A stretch of 64,000 nt of DNA from the NCBI RefSeq assembly GCF_001434975.1, contig NZ_AZEL01000044.1, forward strand, positions 1 through 64,000. Reading direction: 5' to 3'. The notes beneath the pieces are model-generated. The model saw only the letters and a program-made list of their open reading frames with translations, was not told where the DNA came from and searched no databases. A program made the position numbers and the translations under genes. Shown here piece by piece: positions 17,124 through 26,439 of the stretch; within the stretch, counting starts at the first letter, position 1; each line of letters begins with the position of its first letter. The stretch comes from Lactobacillus gallinarum DSM 10532 = JCM 2011 (GTDB taxonomy: Bacteria > Bacillota > Bacilli > Lactobacillales > Lactobacillaceae).

Positions 17124-19325
17124 CTATTTTATTGCTTTGAAGTAGTACATATAAGCCTTAAAGTCACCATGTTCAACTGGATCATAGATACCCATATTCA
17201 TCAATTCGTCGCCGCCATAAACTTGGTGCGTTCTTTGATCTTCATATTGTTTATTTGGATCAAGGCCAACTAATTTAGTCTTAGTTAAATATGGCTGAGC
17301 TGAAGCCATTACTTTGACTACGCTCAAAACCGCCTCATTTTGATCATCTGAAACAGTTTCCCAAGCACATTGATTGCTGGTTTGAGCGGATTTCAAGCGG
17401 TAGAACTTACCAAATTGAGTAACTTTTCTAATCTTCTTGTATTCTGCCACCTGCTTTGCGACAGCTTCACGATCTTCCTCATTCATCTTAGTTAAATCAA
17501 GTTCATAACCAAGATCACCCCACATGGCAACAACGCCACGGGTATTAAATGGAGTAATTCTGCCATTTTGTTCATTAGGACTAACTGAAACGTGAGAAGT
17601 CATCATTGATTGCGGGTAAACCAAACTTGTACCATATTGAATGGTTAAACGATCAATTGCATCGCTATCATCACTAGCCCAGATTTGTGGGTCATAGTAA
17701 GCCATACCGACATCAAATCTACCGCCACCGCCTGAGCAGCCTTCAATTAACAGATCTGGATGAGCATCAACTATTCTTTCAAGTAAATCATAAAGACCTA
17801 ATACATAACGGTGGTAAACTTCACCTTGACGATTAGCTGGTAAATCAGCTTCATAGATATCTGATAAGTGACGATTCATGTCCCACTTAATATAGTCAAT
17901 CTTGCCTGATCCCAAGATCTTTTCCATTTGGTTATAAATATTGTCGCGTACTTCCTTGCGTCCCAAGTCAAGCAAGTATTGATTTCTGGATGGACTTGGT
18001 TTTCTGCCAGGAACATGCATCAAATAATCTGGATGTTCTTTGTAAAGATCAGAATCATATGAAATCATTTCAGGTTCAAACCATAGACCAAATTTCATCC
18101 CTTGATCGTGAACATAATCTGCAAAATGTCCTAAACCATTTGGAAACTTCTTTTTATAAACTTTCCAATCACCTAATGAAGTATTATCGTCATCACGATG
18201 ACCAAACCAGCCATCATCTAAAACGAACATCTCAATGCCAAGCTTCTTAGCATCATCTACAATAGTCTTTAACTTATCTTCATTAAAATCAAAGTAGGTT
18301 GCTTCCCAGTTATTAACTAAGATTGGACGTACTTCATTCTTGTATTTACTACGAATAATTCGATCATGAATCAAGCTATGGAATGCTTGACTCATCTTGT
18401 TTAAACCTTGATCTGAGTAAACCATCAAGACTTCTGGAGTTTGGAATTCATCCCCAGCAGGTAGTTGCCAGTTAAAGTTGAAATCATTAATACCAACATT
18501 AACATGAGTCTGAGCAAATTGATCTTTTTCAACTTCAAACTTATGATTACCAGAGTAAACAAAGGCAAAACCATAAGCATCCCCATTAAATTCATTGGTA
18601 TCTGGATCAACTAAAGCCAAGAATGGATTCATTTGGTGACTGGAAGTACCGCGGTGACTAGAAAAGACGTGAATACCTTGGTTAATGTGTTCGCGATCCA
18701 CTCTTCTTTCATGGGCGTGAGCACCCGGTAAAGTAATTGAATCAAAGTTGCGATCGACAAAATCAAGCTGCATTGAAGCAACTTTTTCAATATTGACTGT
18801 TTCATCGCCTGAATTTTTAACCTTTACTGATCTTACAATTACAGGACGATCACGGTAGATGGTGTACAATAAGTCAAAATCAAGCTTAGTCTTTTGATCC
18901 TCAAGAGTAATGATCAAAGTTTGAGCTTCATTATTATCCTTTACCCATGAATGAGGCAATCCTTTCAAGTCCGGCTTACCATCCACAATTTGGTAATCCT
19001 TGTAAGTTAAAAACAAAGCATTAGAACCATCTTTTTGGCGGACAACCGCAGCTGGCGTATGATAATCCATTTCGCCTGCTGTACTATATTCCTTAGGTAA
19101 AGAATCGCGAGAAAAAGTTCTATCTAATGAGCCAGGTAAGTTACCGGAAAAACCACGATCGACTCTTGGGTAACGCAATTCATTATGATAATTATTTACT
19201 TTTTTACCGAAGTATAAATGACAAAGCGTATCGCCATCTTCTACTGAAAGAAGATATGAAATTTGCTCATTATGAAGATGAAAGACTTTATTCTTTTCGT
19301 CGAAAGTAATTAATTCTTCTGCCAT
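17124..19325 (-). CDS. melA: Alpha-galactosidase, GH36 (first copy)
   Basis: The start at 19325 (MAEELITFDEKNK) is chosen because GGAGAAAA precedes it, giving 733 residues. GH36 blocks are present: VNNWEATYFDF, VLDDGWFGHRDDD, nucleophile Asp in YIKWDMNRHLSD, IEGCSGGGGRFD and acid/base Asp in WASDDSDAIDR. The enzyme removes alpha-1,6 galactose from melibiose, raffinose and stachyose inside the cell. It is flanked by a IIA-tailed permease gene (10 bases upstream) and gtfA, which together form a raffinose-use operon. A close paralogue is encoded at 38605-40803. Confidence 0.95.
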   Translation of the reverse strand: MAEELITFDEKNKVFHLHNEQISYLLSVEDGDTLCHLYFGKKVNNYHNELRYPRVDRGFSGNLPGSLDRTFSRDSLPKEYSTAGEMDYHTPAAVVRQKDGSNALFLTYKDYQIVDGKPDLKGLPHSWVKDNNEAQTLIITLEDQKTKLDFDLLYTIYRDRPVIVRSVKVKNSGDETVNIEKVASMQLDFVDRNFDSITLPGAHAHERRVDREHINQGIHVFSSHRGTSSHQMNPFLALVDPDTNEFNGDAYGFAFVYSGNHKFEVEKDQFAQTHVNVGINDFNFNWQLPAGDEFQTPEVLMVYSDQGLNKMSQAFHSLIHDRIIRSKYKNEVRPILVNNWEATYFDFNEDKLKTIVDDAKKLGIEMFVLDDGWFGHRDDDNTSLGDWKVYKKKFPNGLGHFADYVHDQGMKFGLWFEPEMISYDSDLYKEHPDYLMHVPGRKPSPSRNQYLLDLGRKEVRDNIYNQMEKILGSGKIDYIKWDMNRHLSDIYEADLPANRQGEVYHRYVLGLYDLLERIVDAHPDLLIEGCSGGGGRFDVGMAYYDPQIWASDDSDAIDRLTIQYGTSLVYPQSMMTSHVSVSPNEQNGRITPFNTRGVVAMWGDLGYELDLTKMNEEDREAVAKQVAEYKKIRKVTQFGKFYRLKSAQTSNQCAWETVSDDQNEAVLSVVKVMASAQPYLTKTKLVGLDPNKQYEDQRTHQVYGGDELMNMGIYDPVEHGDFKAYMYYFKAIK

Positions 19326-19335
19326 AATTTTTCTC

Positions 19336-21273
19336 CTATTTAGCTTCAACTTTTTCTTTAGCTGCCAAAGTCATGACTTCATCTTCTGCCTTGACCTCAG
19401 TACCTGCCTTAGCTGTTAATTTAATATTTTCAAATTCATTTGAGTTAGTAACTACTACAATTACAGTATCATCAAGTCCAGCCTTCTTAATAGTTGGATC
19501 CCAGAATTCGATTAATTCTTGGCCCTTCTTAACTTTTTGACCTTCTTCAACATATGAGACAAAGCCAGTACCCTTTAATTTAACGGTGCCAAGACCAATG
19601 TGAATTAATAATACTAATCCATTATCACCAACAAGACCAACTGCGTGTCTAGTAGTAAAGACCTGACGAACAGTTGCGTCAAATGGTGCTAATACTCGAC
19701 CATCTTCTGGCTTAATTGCAAAGCCTTGGCCAACAGAGCCACTTGAGAATGTTTGATCGTTAACTTCTGATAAATTCATTAACTTACCAGCAATTGGAGT
19801 AGCTAATTCAATTTGACCAGTAGCTGACTTAGCAGCATCTTGATCGCCAGCATACTTCTTACCCCAAGTTTTTTCAAGTTCAGCAACAATTTCTGCGTGC
19901 TTTTGTTCACTTAAGATGACCTTAGTAGCAAAGATAATAATCGCAATAACAAGCATTACGGCTGGTACAGCAAACATCATCAACTTAAAGTTCATCTTAC
20001 CAGCAGCGGTAATTGATGCGGCTGTTGCACCTGTAGTCATACCTGCCATGATGGCAATTTGACCAACAACACCGTTAGAAACGGCACCACCGAATTTATC
20101 GATCAATGGACGAACTGACAAAGCAAGTGATTCGTCACGGTGACCAAGTTTTAATTGACCATATTCAACAGAGTCGGTAATAATCATTAAAACGATCAAG
20201 AAGACCATTTGTTGTGGGAAACCGAATAATGATGCAGCAAGTAAAACTAATGGAAGATTGCTACCTGCAAAAGCAAAGATTCCCATTGCACAAAGCATTA
20301 CAACTAAGCAACTTGTGAAAAGTGCTTTACGACTCATTCTCTTAGACAAGATCGGGAACAATGATGTTGCAATAATACCTAATAAAATGTTAATGGTTGA
20401 AAAGATTGAGAATGCCTTTGGCATACCCATAATGTAAGTGAAGTAGTAGACTTCAAGAGAGTTGGTAATGTTAATACCAATACCGTAGAATAAGTAAGCT
20501 AAAGCTACCCACATTAATTGGTCGTTACCAGATAATGCTTTAAAGATACCAACGATACCTTTAGTATCTTTTTTATTCTTACGAATATCACTGTTTACTT
20601 CACGAGTGAATAAACCAACACACCAAGCAGAAACAAATGCGATACCACAAATGATTGCTGCAAAAATAAACCAACCTCTGTCATCACCAGTTGAAGTAGC
20701 TTTGGCTGAGAAGAAGATTACAGCTGGCATAACTAGGATACCAACTAAACCACCACCGACAGTTGAACCAACACGAGCATAAGTAGCTGTCTTTTCACGT
20801 TCACGTGAATCAGTAGTTAATGATGGAAGCATTGACCAAAAGCCGACATCCTTAAATGAATAGAAGATATCCATGGTGATATACAAAACACCAAAGACAA
20901 TCATGTATAAGATAGCATTCTTTTGATACAAACCACCTAGGTTAGTAAATAACATTAAAAGAATGACTGCAGAGATTGAACCACCAACTACAACCCATGG
21001 ACGGAAGTGACCCCAACGAGTTTTAGTACGGTCAATCGCATTACCGATAAATGGGTCAATGAATAATTCTACAATTCTTAAACCCATGATAATCAATGTC
21101 ACGATACTGATCATTTTGGCATCTTCTGCCGCATTACCAGTATTAAACAAGTGTGACGTAATAAACATAATTAAATATCCTGATAACAATCCATAGAATG
21201 AATCATTACCAAAGGCACCAAAACTATAAGCTAGTCGTGCGCCTATTGACATTTTTCCTTGATCTTTTTTCAT
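19336..21273 (-). CDS. GPH-family galactoside permease with C-terminal IIA-like domain (raffinose/melibiose)
   Basis: The 645-residue product has an N-terminal transporter part to about residue 455, with twelve hydrophobic segments. The signature RIVELFIDPFIGNAIDRTKTRWG is typical of LacS/MelB-type sodium or proton symporters. Residues from about 490 form an EIIA-Glc-like domain with the histidine pair in TRHAVGLVGDNG and LLIHIGLGTV. In LacS of Streptococcus thermophilus this domain is phosphorylated by HPr and modulates transport. The downstream melA and gtfA point to melibiose or raffinose as substrate. The ribosome-binding site is GAGGGGGAAAG. A cre site lies 28 bases upstream of the start. 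Confidence 0.9.
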   Translation of the reverse strand: MKKDQGKMSIGARLAYSFGAFGNDSFYGLLSGYLIMFITSHLFNTGNAAEDAKMISIVTLIIMGLRIVELFIDPFIGNAIDRTKTRWGHFRPWVVVGGSISAVILLMLFTNLGGLYQKNAILYMIVFGVLYITMDIFYSFKDVGFWSMLPSLTTDSREREKTATYARVGSTVGGGLVGILVMPAVIFFSAKATSTGDDRGWFIFAAIICGIAFVSAWCVGLFTREVNSDIRKNKKDTKGIVGIFKALSGNDQLMWVALAYLFYGIGINITNSLEVYYFTYIMGMPKAFSIFSTINILLGIIATSLFPILSKRMSRKALFTSCLVVMLCAMGIFAFAGSNLPLVLLAASLFGFPQQMVFLIVLMIITDSVEYGQLKLGHRDESLALSVRPLIDKFGGAVSNGVVGQIAIMAGMTTGATAASITAAGKMNFKLMMFAVPAVMLVIAIIIFATKVILSEQKHAEIVAELEKTWGKKYAGDQDAAKSATGQIELATPIAGKLMNLSEVNDQTFSSGSVGQGFAIKPEDGRVLAPFDATVRQVFTTRHAVGLVGDNGLVLLIHIGLGTVKLKGTGFVSYVEEGQKVKKGQELIEFWDPTIKKAGLDDTVIVVVTNSNEFENIKLTAKAGTEVKAEDEVMTLAAKEKVEAK

Positions 21274-21300
21274 CAGATCTTTCCCCCTCTATAGCGTTCA

Positions 21301-21315
21301 TGTATTCGCTTTCAT
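21301..21315 (-). promoter_or_regulatory. cre site (CcpA) of the raffinose/melibiose operon
   Basis: On the minus strand it reads ATGAAAGCGAATACA, a perfect match to the consensus WTGNAANCGNWNNCA. It lies 28-42 bases upstream of the permease start. The same 15-mer occurs upstream of galM. Glucose repression through CcpA is inferred. Confidence 0.8.
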
Positions 21316-21372
21316 TATAGTTATTATTATCTGTCAGAGAAGAATTTTTAACCATAGCACTGTCATCACGAT

Positions 21373-21399
21373 TTATGTCATTATTTTTAATGAACATAA
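21373..21399. promoter_or_regulatory. Imperfect palindrome in the divergent permease/AraC-regulator region
   Basis: TTATGTCATTA and TAATGAACATAA are near-complementary arms around TTTT. It is a candidate operator for the adjacent AraC-type regulator. This is assigned only from position and symmetry. Confidence 0.35.
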
Positions 21400-21495
21400 A
21401 AACATGTTTAATTCACCAATCAGTGATATCATTGTATTATATAGCAAATCTAAAGACATAAAGACATGTATAAATAGTAAAATTGAGGAATTTTT

Positions 21496-22329
21496 ATGGA
21501 TGGATCATACAGAGCATTAAGCAATAAAAGCTTAGAAAGCAATATTTTATTCTGGGGACAAGAAAATTGTGCACCTAATTACACTTTTAAAGGTAATAAT
21601 GTGCGTGACAACTATGTTATTCACTACATTCAACGAGGTAAAGGAACTTTTGCTTCGGCAAATCACTCCATGGTTACCTTGCAAGCTGGGGATGTGTTTA
21701 TTCTTCCTAAAGGCGTACCCTGCTTTTATCAAGCAGATAGTAAAGAGCCTTGGAGTTATTTTTGGTTAGGATTATCCGGTATTAAAATTAGAGCGATGCT
21801 TTCAGACTCAATTTTATCTACGCAAAATTATTTAAGGCAGGTTCAGGACAGCAAATTTTGTCAGAGCCTGCAGAATTTATTTGAGGCCGCACATTCACCT
21901 AGCTCTCTTACTAATGACATACTGATCGAAGCTTTGCTTTATTACACTTTTTACAATTTGAATATTGAATATCCTACCAAGAGAAGAAAGAATTCAGCCA
22001 CTAAGGACGAGCAATTGCGTGCTGCTATTACTTATTTAAGACAAAACTTCGAAGATTCATCTCTGTCAATCATTGATCTTTGCAACAAGATGGATCTTTC
22101 TCGCAGTTATCTTTATACTCTTTTTAAAAACAATCTAGGGCTTTCTCCACAACAATTTTTGATCAATTTACGGATGGAACAAGCTAAAGAATATCTAGCT
22201 AATACTGATAATACGATTCAGGAGATTTCAAGAATTATTGGTTATAATGATGAATTTACCTTTTCAAAGGCATTCAAGAAGTATTCTGGCTTCAGTCCAA
22301 AAATCTATCGCCAAAGTTTGACGAAATAA
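21496..22329 (+). CDS. AraC-family regulator of raffinose/melibiose use (MsmR/RafR type)
   Basis: The 277-residue product has an N-terminal cupin sensing domain (about 1-150; VIHYIQRGKGTF, LQAGDVFILPKG, WSYFWLGLSG). Its C-terminal domain has two helix-turn-helix units (LSIIDLCNKMDLSRSYLYTLFK and IQEISRIIGYNDEFTFSKAFK) and ends with the AraC signature around GFSPKIYRQ. Proteins of this class in streptococci and lactobacilli activate alpha-galactoside operons when galactosides are present. It is transcribed away from the permease-melA-gtfA operon, as expected of its regulator. The ribosome-binding site is GAGG. Confidence 0.9.
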   Translation: MDGSYRALSNKSLESNILFWGQENCAPNYTFKGNNVRDNYVIHYIQRGKGTFASANHSMVTLQAGDVFILPKGVPCFYQADSKEPWSYFWLGLSGIKIRAMLSDSILSTQNYLRQVQDSKFCQSLQNLFEAAHSPSSLTNDILIEALLYYTFYNLNIEYPTKRRKNSATKDEQLRAAITYLRQNFEDSSLSIIDLCNKMDLSRSYLYTLFKNNLGLSPQQFLINLRMEQAKEYLANTDNTIQEISRIIGYNDEFTFSKAFKKYSGFSPKIYRQSLTK

Positions 22330-22365
22330 AAAGATTGGAAATCATTTGGTTTCCAATCTTTTTTA
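22330..22365. terminator. Bidirectional terminator
   Basis: The stem AAGATTGGAAA/TTTCCAATCTT is followed by TTTT. It lies between the convergent AraC regulator and SLAP-protein genes. Confidence 0.85.
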
Positions 22366-22380
22366 CTTATTGATTCTCCA

Positions 22381-23718
22381 TTATTTATCTTTCTCAGCTT
22401 CAGCAGGCGTGTTAACTGGCGTTAATTTTGGACCAGCAACATATTCAAAGTCTTCAACTTTCAAATAGAAGTCGTTAATTCTAGGGTCCGATCCAATGCC
22501 TTTCCTCTCTTTATTAACAAAGAATTGCATGTAGTCATTATTCTTTATCCGATAGAACAACTCTACTTTCTTGCTACTTGGAACGTAAATATATTTTAGT
22601 TCTTTAACAATTATTGGATAATATCCAGCTTGATTGTAATTAGTAGCTTTTAAGAACTTGTCGTCATACTCTTGTTCACCATGACTATTGTAAATCGCGG
22701 CCTTGGTAATTTCCGGCTTTGCCTGAATAGTTGTATTCTTTTGATTAAAAACATTAACCGGTTCAATATGACGTTTGACATCAACTTCGGAGACACGTCC
22801 CCAAAACCAATCATCCTTGGTTCCTTTAACATGGTAGAAAACTGAATCTCCAACTCCTGTTTTGAACCAGAAGTCATCAGGATAGCCGCGGAAAGTTGAA
22901 ATATACTTATCAACTACTAGTTTCTTACCTTTTTTATAGTAACGTCCACTTTCACGATTAGAATTTCTATTGACGATTTGCTGACCGCTCTTCAAAACAA
23001 CGGTAGTCTCTTTCTTATCGACGTAAATCGGCTTACCATCAAGATAGCGCACATTATTTGCCTTGATATAGCGATTCTTGCCAATGCGGTAGTATTGTTT
23101 ACCATGAATTGTCTTATACTTTAACCAAAAACGATGCCGCTTTTGCCAAGAAACAAATTTAATACCGGAGGAAGACAAGTACTCAGAATAAAACTTTTTA
23201 GGAGAATTAATTTCTTCAAATTTACCAGGTACTTCTAGAGTAGTATTCTTTTTTATTGTTTTTGCCTTTTTACGTTGGCCTTTATAATTGTACACATATG
23301 AATTATGATCGATAGTCAAATTGGCTGGACCATTTGGCAAGCCAACATTTTTAGCATTAATATAATAACCATTACCAATGCTGTAATACATCTTAATATC
23401 GCCGTTACTAGTCTGAGACGAAGTACCAATATATGTTTTCAACGGGACAGGCTTACCATAATATTTAAGAACCGTTCCCTTCGGAATCAAAGTGACCTGG
23501 CCATTTTGTTTTAAAGCCACTTTCTCTCCATTTGCATCCCGCAACTCATCTAGATGAACCTGTTTACCATCTTTGCGATAAGCATAAGAAGCAATTTCCA
23601 GAGTAAACGTATTATTTTGCGTTTCTTGTGCTGCTTGAACAACTGGAGTCTGCTTTACTAAGAACGGAGTACTGACTCCCAAGAGTGCAGATATAATAAT
23701 CACTTTTCCTAAACGCAT
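22381..23718 (-). CDS. Secreted protein with SLAP modules
   Basis: The start at 23718 (MRLGKVIIIS) is preferred over 23736 because GAGGT lies 9 bases before it. The product has 445 residues with a signal peptide ending near VVQAA. SLAP-like repeats are visible: DHNSYVYNYKGQRKKAKTI to YYRIGKNRYIKANNV, then similar units around YVDKKETTVVLKSGQQIV and ATNYNQAGYYPIIVKEL. No catalytic domain is recognised. SLAP modules attach proteins non-covalently to the wall of S-layer-forming lactobacilli. It is monocistronic between terminators and sits within the sugar island without an obvious metabolic link. Confidence 0.75.
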   Translation of the reverse strand: MRLGKVIIISALLGVSTPFLVKQTPVVQAAQETQNNTFTLEIASYAYRKDGKQVHLDELRDANGEKVALKQNGQVTLIPKGTVLKYYGKPVPLKTYIGTSSQTSNGDIKMYYSIGNGYYINAKNVGLPNGPANLTIDHNSYVYNYKGQRKKAKTIKKNTTLEVPGKFEEINSPKKFYSEYLSSSGIKFVSWQKRHRFWLKYKTIHGKQYYRIGKNRYIKANNVRYLDGKPIYVDKKETTVVLKSGQQIVNRNSNRESGRYYKKGKKLVVDKYISTFRGYPDDFWFKTGVGDSVFYHVKGTKDDWFWGRVSEVDVKRHIEPVNVFNQKNTTIQAKPEITKAAIYNSHGEQEYDDKFLKATNYNQAGYYPIIVKELKYIYVPSSKKVELFYRIKNNDYMQFFVNKERKGIGSDPRINDFYLKVEDFEYVAGPKLTPVNTPAEAEKDK

Positions 23719-23799
23719 ATAGTTACCTCGTTTCATAAACTATAGCTAAATTATACTATCTTAAGAAAATTCTTACTTGTATTAAACACTGAGACAAGC

Positions 23800-23833
23800 A
23801 AAAAAAGGATTGGAAATAATTAATTTCCAATCC
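23800..23833 (-). terminator. Terminator of galM
   Basis: The stem GGATTGGAAAT/ATTTCCAATCC is followed by a run of T on the minus strand, just after the galM stop. Confidence 0.85.
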
Positions 23834-23840
23834 CATATCT

Positions 23841-24836
23841 TTACTCAAATTTCCAACTTACATTGCGCTTAAATTCTTCACCTGGTAACAAAGTAATGCG
23901 CCCCAAATCATAGCCTTCAGCCGGTGGAATTTGTGCTTCAAAAGTAATTCCCGCATATTGGCCGAAATCAGCAGTGTACTTACCAGTATGATCAAAACCA
24001 TTACCAGTATAAATAATCAATGATGGTGCATCAGTATTCACAATCACCTTATGATCTGCAGAACTTAACACTGCACCAGGTTGATTACCATTTAAAATAA
24101 ATGGATGATCCATGCCTCCTCTGTCTTTGATTTGAGGATCGTCAGCTTCCAAAGCATCCCCTACACGCTTAGTCTTTCTAAAATCAAAAGCAGTACCAGC
24201 AACTTCTTCCATTCCACGATCAGGCATTCCAGAGTGATCAACTGGCAAATAATAATCAGCATTCATTTTTAGCTTAAGATCTTTGATATTATCTTTTTCA
24301 CCCAAGGTAAAGTAAACATGATTTACCGGATTAAAAATAGTTAATTGGTCACTCACCGCATTAATTGAATAATGCAAAGTATCATCATTGTCCAATTCAT
24401 ATTTGACATGAATCTTTAAATTGCCTGGATAATCATTATGACCATCTGGATCAAATAACGTTAAATCTACTCGTGCACTGTTTTCATCACAAGAAGGTTC
24501 AAAATCCCATACTTCAGTATCTGTACCAATTCCGCCATGAATATGATTCTCACCTTCGTTGATTGGCAATTGATGAATTTCAAGACCATGTCTCCATTGA
24601 CCTTTTCTGACTCTACCGGCAATTCGGCCAACTGTACCACCTAAATAATTTCTTTCTTGAGAATAATCAGCTGGTGAATTTAATGACAAAATCATATTCT
24701 TGTCGTTAAGCAAAACTTTTTCTAGCGTTGCACCATAGTTAAGTACCTTAACAACCATGCCGTTGTCATTTTTTAAACTAATTTCACAAAGATCTTTGCC
24801 ATCTTTTCGACCATATTTATTAAAACTTGTTTTCAT
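23841..24836 (-). CDS. galM: Aldose 1-epimerase (galactose mutarotase)
   Basis: The 331-residue product shows the family blocks GGTVGRIAGRV, LPINEGENHIHGG, the catalytic histidine region FNPVNHVYFTLG, and the catalytic glutamate in AGITFEAQIPPAEG near the C-terminus. It interconverts beta- and alpha-galactose, which GalK requires after beta-galactosidase has acted. It has its own upstream region with a perfect cre site and its own terminator. It is therefore separate from galKT, whose terminator lies just upstream. Confidence 0.93.
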   Translation of the reverse strand: MKTSFNKYGRKDGKDLCEISLKNDNGMVVKVLNYGATLEKVLLNDKNMILSLNSPADYSQERNYLGGTVGRIAGRVRKGQWRHGLEIHQLPINEGENHIHGGIGTDTEVWDFEPSCDENSARVDLTLFDPDGHNDYPGNLKIHVKYELDNDDTLHYSINAVSDQLTIFNPVNHVYFTLGEKDNIKDLKLKMNADYYLPVDHSGMPDRGMEEVAGTAFDFRKTKRVGDALEADDPQIKDRGGMDHPFILNGNQPGAVLSSADHKVIVNTDAPSLIIYTGNGFDHTGKYTADFGQYAGITFEAQIPPAEGYDLGRITLLPGEEFKRNVSWKFE

Positions 24837-24855
24837 ATTCTCGCCTTTTCTTTTT

Positions 24856-24870
24856 TGTATTCGCTTTCAT
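24856..24870 (-). promoter_or_regulatory. cre site upstream of galM
   Basis: Minus strand ATGAAAGCGAATACA matches the cre consensus perfectly and is identical to the site before the raffinose permease gene. It begins 20 bases before the galM start. Confidence 0.8.
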
Positions 24871-24906
24871 TAATATTATAAAGTATTTCTTATCAATAAC
24901 ATATGC

Positions 24907-24918
24907 GTTACCGGTAAC
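24907..24918. repeat. Perfect 12-base palindrome GTTACCGGTAAC
   Basis: The palindrome lies between the galT terminator and galM, upstream of the galM cre site. It could be an operator. No second copy was noticed. Confidence 0.4.
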
Positions 24919-24948
24919 AAAAAGCGAGACCCTCAAGATCTCGCTTCA
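24919..24948 (-). terminator. Terminator of galK-galT
   Basis: The stem AAGCGAGA/TCTCGCTT is followed on the minus strand by TTTTTG. It lies directly after galT. Confidence 0.85.
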
Positions 24949-24954
24949 ATTACT

Positions 24955-26418
24955 TTACTTAATCTTTTTGGTTAAAGCTGTAATAAATTTATCCCAGCCT
25001 TCATCACCGTCTGCATCATTCTTAAACACGCCAGCATCCTGAAGAACTTGTTCAAATACTTCGACAAGTGATTGCTGCATTACTTGATCAACATTGTCCC
25101 AGCTAATTTCGTTTTCAGCCTTAACTTGATCAGCCCATTCTTTATGACTAGCAGCCATATTGTTATCTTCACCCAGCCAGTATTTCTTTACTTCTTCAAG
25201 TTCACTCTTAAGACGTCCTGGCAAAATAGCACGACCCATTACTTCAATTAAGCCGATGTTTTCCTTCTTAATGTGCCATAACTTTTCGTGTGGGTGGAAA
25301 ATGCCCAAAGGATATTGACCACTAGTATTGTTATCACGCAAAACTAGATCGAGCACGAAGTTCTTGCCTTCACGGTGCATGATTGGCGTTACCGTGTGGT
25401 GACGAGTCTTACCATCGTAAGCTTTAATGCTGCGTGCAGTGTCTGAATAGTTATCCCAGAATTTGATAATCTTTGCACCAAGGTCAATTAAGTCAAGTGA
25501 ATTTTCACTAGTTAAACGCAAGTCGCTCATTGGCCAGTCAACGATCCCAGCCATTACAGTTGGATATGAATCAAAGACAATGGTCTTCTTGATGCCCGCC
25601 TTCATCATTGGGAAGGTATGACGACCACCTTGGTAGTGCTCATGTGCTAACATTGAACCACCAACAATTGGCAAGTCAGCGTTAGAACCAACGAAATAGT
25701 GTGGGAAGATCTTTTCAATTTCTACCAAATTAATTAAAGTTTGTTGATTGATTACCATTGGAATATGCTTTTGATCTAAGAAAATACAGTGTTCATTGAA
25801 GTAAGCGTATGGTGAATATTGGAAGCCCCAGGGCTTACCTGCAATATTCATCCGAATGATTCTTAAATTAGAACGGGCATTTTTACCATAGCCACCTAAA
25901 TAGCCTTCATTTTCAAGGCAAAGTGCACATTGAGGATACTTCTTGCCTGTGGCATGAGCTGCTGCAGCAATAGCCTTAGGATCTTTTTCAGGTTTAGATA
26001 AATTAATCGTAATTTCTAAGCCATGACCTTTTGAGCTAGTGCCGGAGAAGACAACATTTTTGGCAATAGCCTCTTTTTTAACATAATTATTGTCTTCACA
26101 TAATTTATAAAACCAATCTGTAGCCTTCTCTGAAGACCTTTGCATTTTTTGCCAGAAAATACTATTAGTCTTAGATGGTGTTGGCGTAGCTAAATCATAT
26201 AATTGATCATTCAAGACTTCACGTGAGGTGATATCGTCAGGAATTTTTTCATTTTTAACGGCCAAGTCAACTAATTGCTTGGCAGCTGGCTTATCGTTTT
26301 CTTCTTCATCATGATCACCAACTAATCCTCTAATTTTGTTAATAACATATACTCGATCTAATGGCTCGTAAGCACCACTATTAATAACTTCACCCGCAAA
26401 TTTTTCAATAACCTTCAT
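24955..26418 (-). CDS. galT: UDP-glucose--hexose-1-phosphate uridylyltransferase, Firmicutes class
   Basis: The 487-residue product belongs to the long GalT class of Gram-positive bacteria. It shows YPQCALCLENEGYLGG, FNEHCIFLDQKHIPM and the histidine block SMLAHEHYQGGRH. GalT moves UMP from UDP-glucose to galactose 1-phosphate in the Leloir pathway. It follows galK by 21 bases, and the operon closes with a terminator after it. Confidence 0.95.
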   Translation of the reverse strand: MKVIEKFAGEVINSGAYEPLDRVYVINKIRGLVGDHDEEENDKPAAKQLVDLAVKNEKIPDDITSREVLNDQLYDLATPTPSKTNSIFWQKMQRSSEKATDWFYKLCEDNNYVKKEAIAKNVVFSGTSSKGHGLEITINLSKPEKDPKAIAAAAHATGKKYPQCALCLENEGYLGGYGKNARSNLRIIRMNIAGKPWGFQYSPYAYFNEHCIFLDQKHIPMVINQQTLINLVEIEKIFPHYFVGSNADLPIVGGSMLAHEHYQGGRHTFPMMKAGIKKTIVFDSYPTVMAGIVDWPMSDLRLTSENSLDLIDLGAKIIKFWDNYSDTARSIKAYDGKTRHHTVTPIMHREGKNFVLDLVLRDNNTSGQYPLGIFHPHEKLWHIKKENIGLIEVMGRAILPGRLKSELEEVKKYWLGEDNNMAASHKEWADQVKAENEISWDNVDQVMQQSLVEVFEQVLQDAGVFKNDADGDEGWDKFITALTKKIK

Positions 26419-26439
26419 AACTTTTCCTTCTCACACTAA

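Noticed and set aside
17990-18250. 86-codon plus-strand frame inside melA
   Set aside because: Antisense to a strongly supported GH36 gene. Its Cys- and His-rich text is a mirror of conserved codons.
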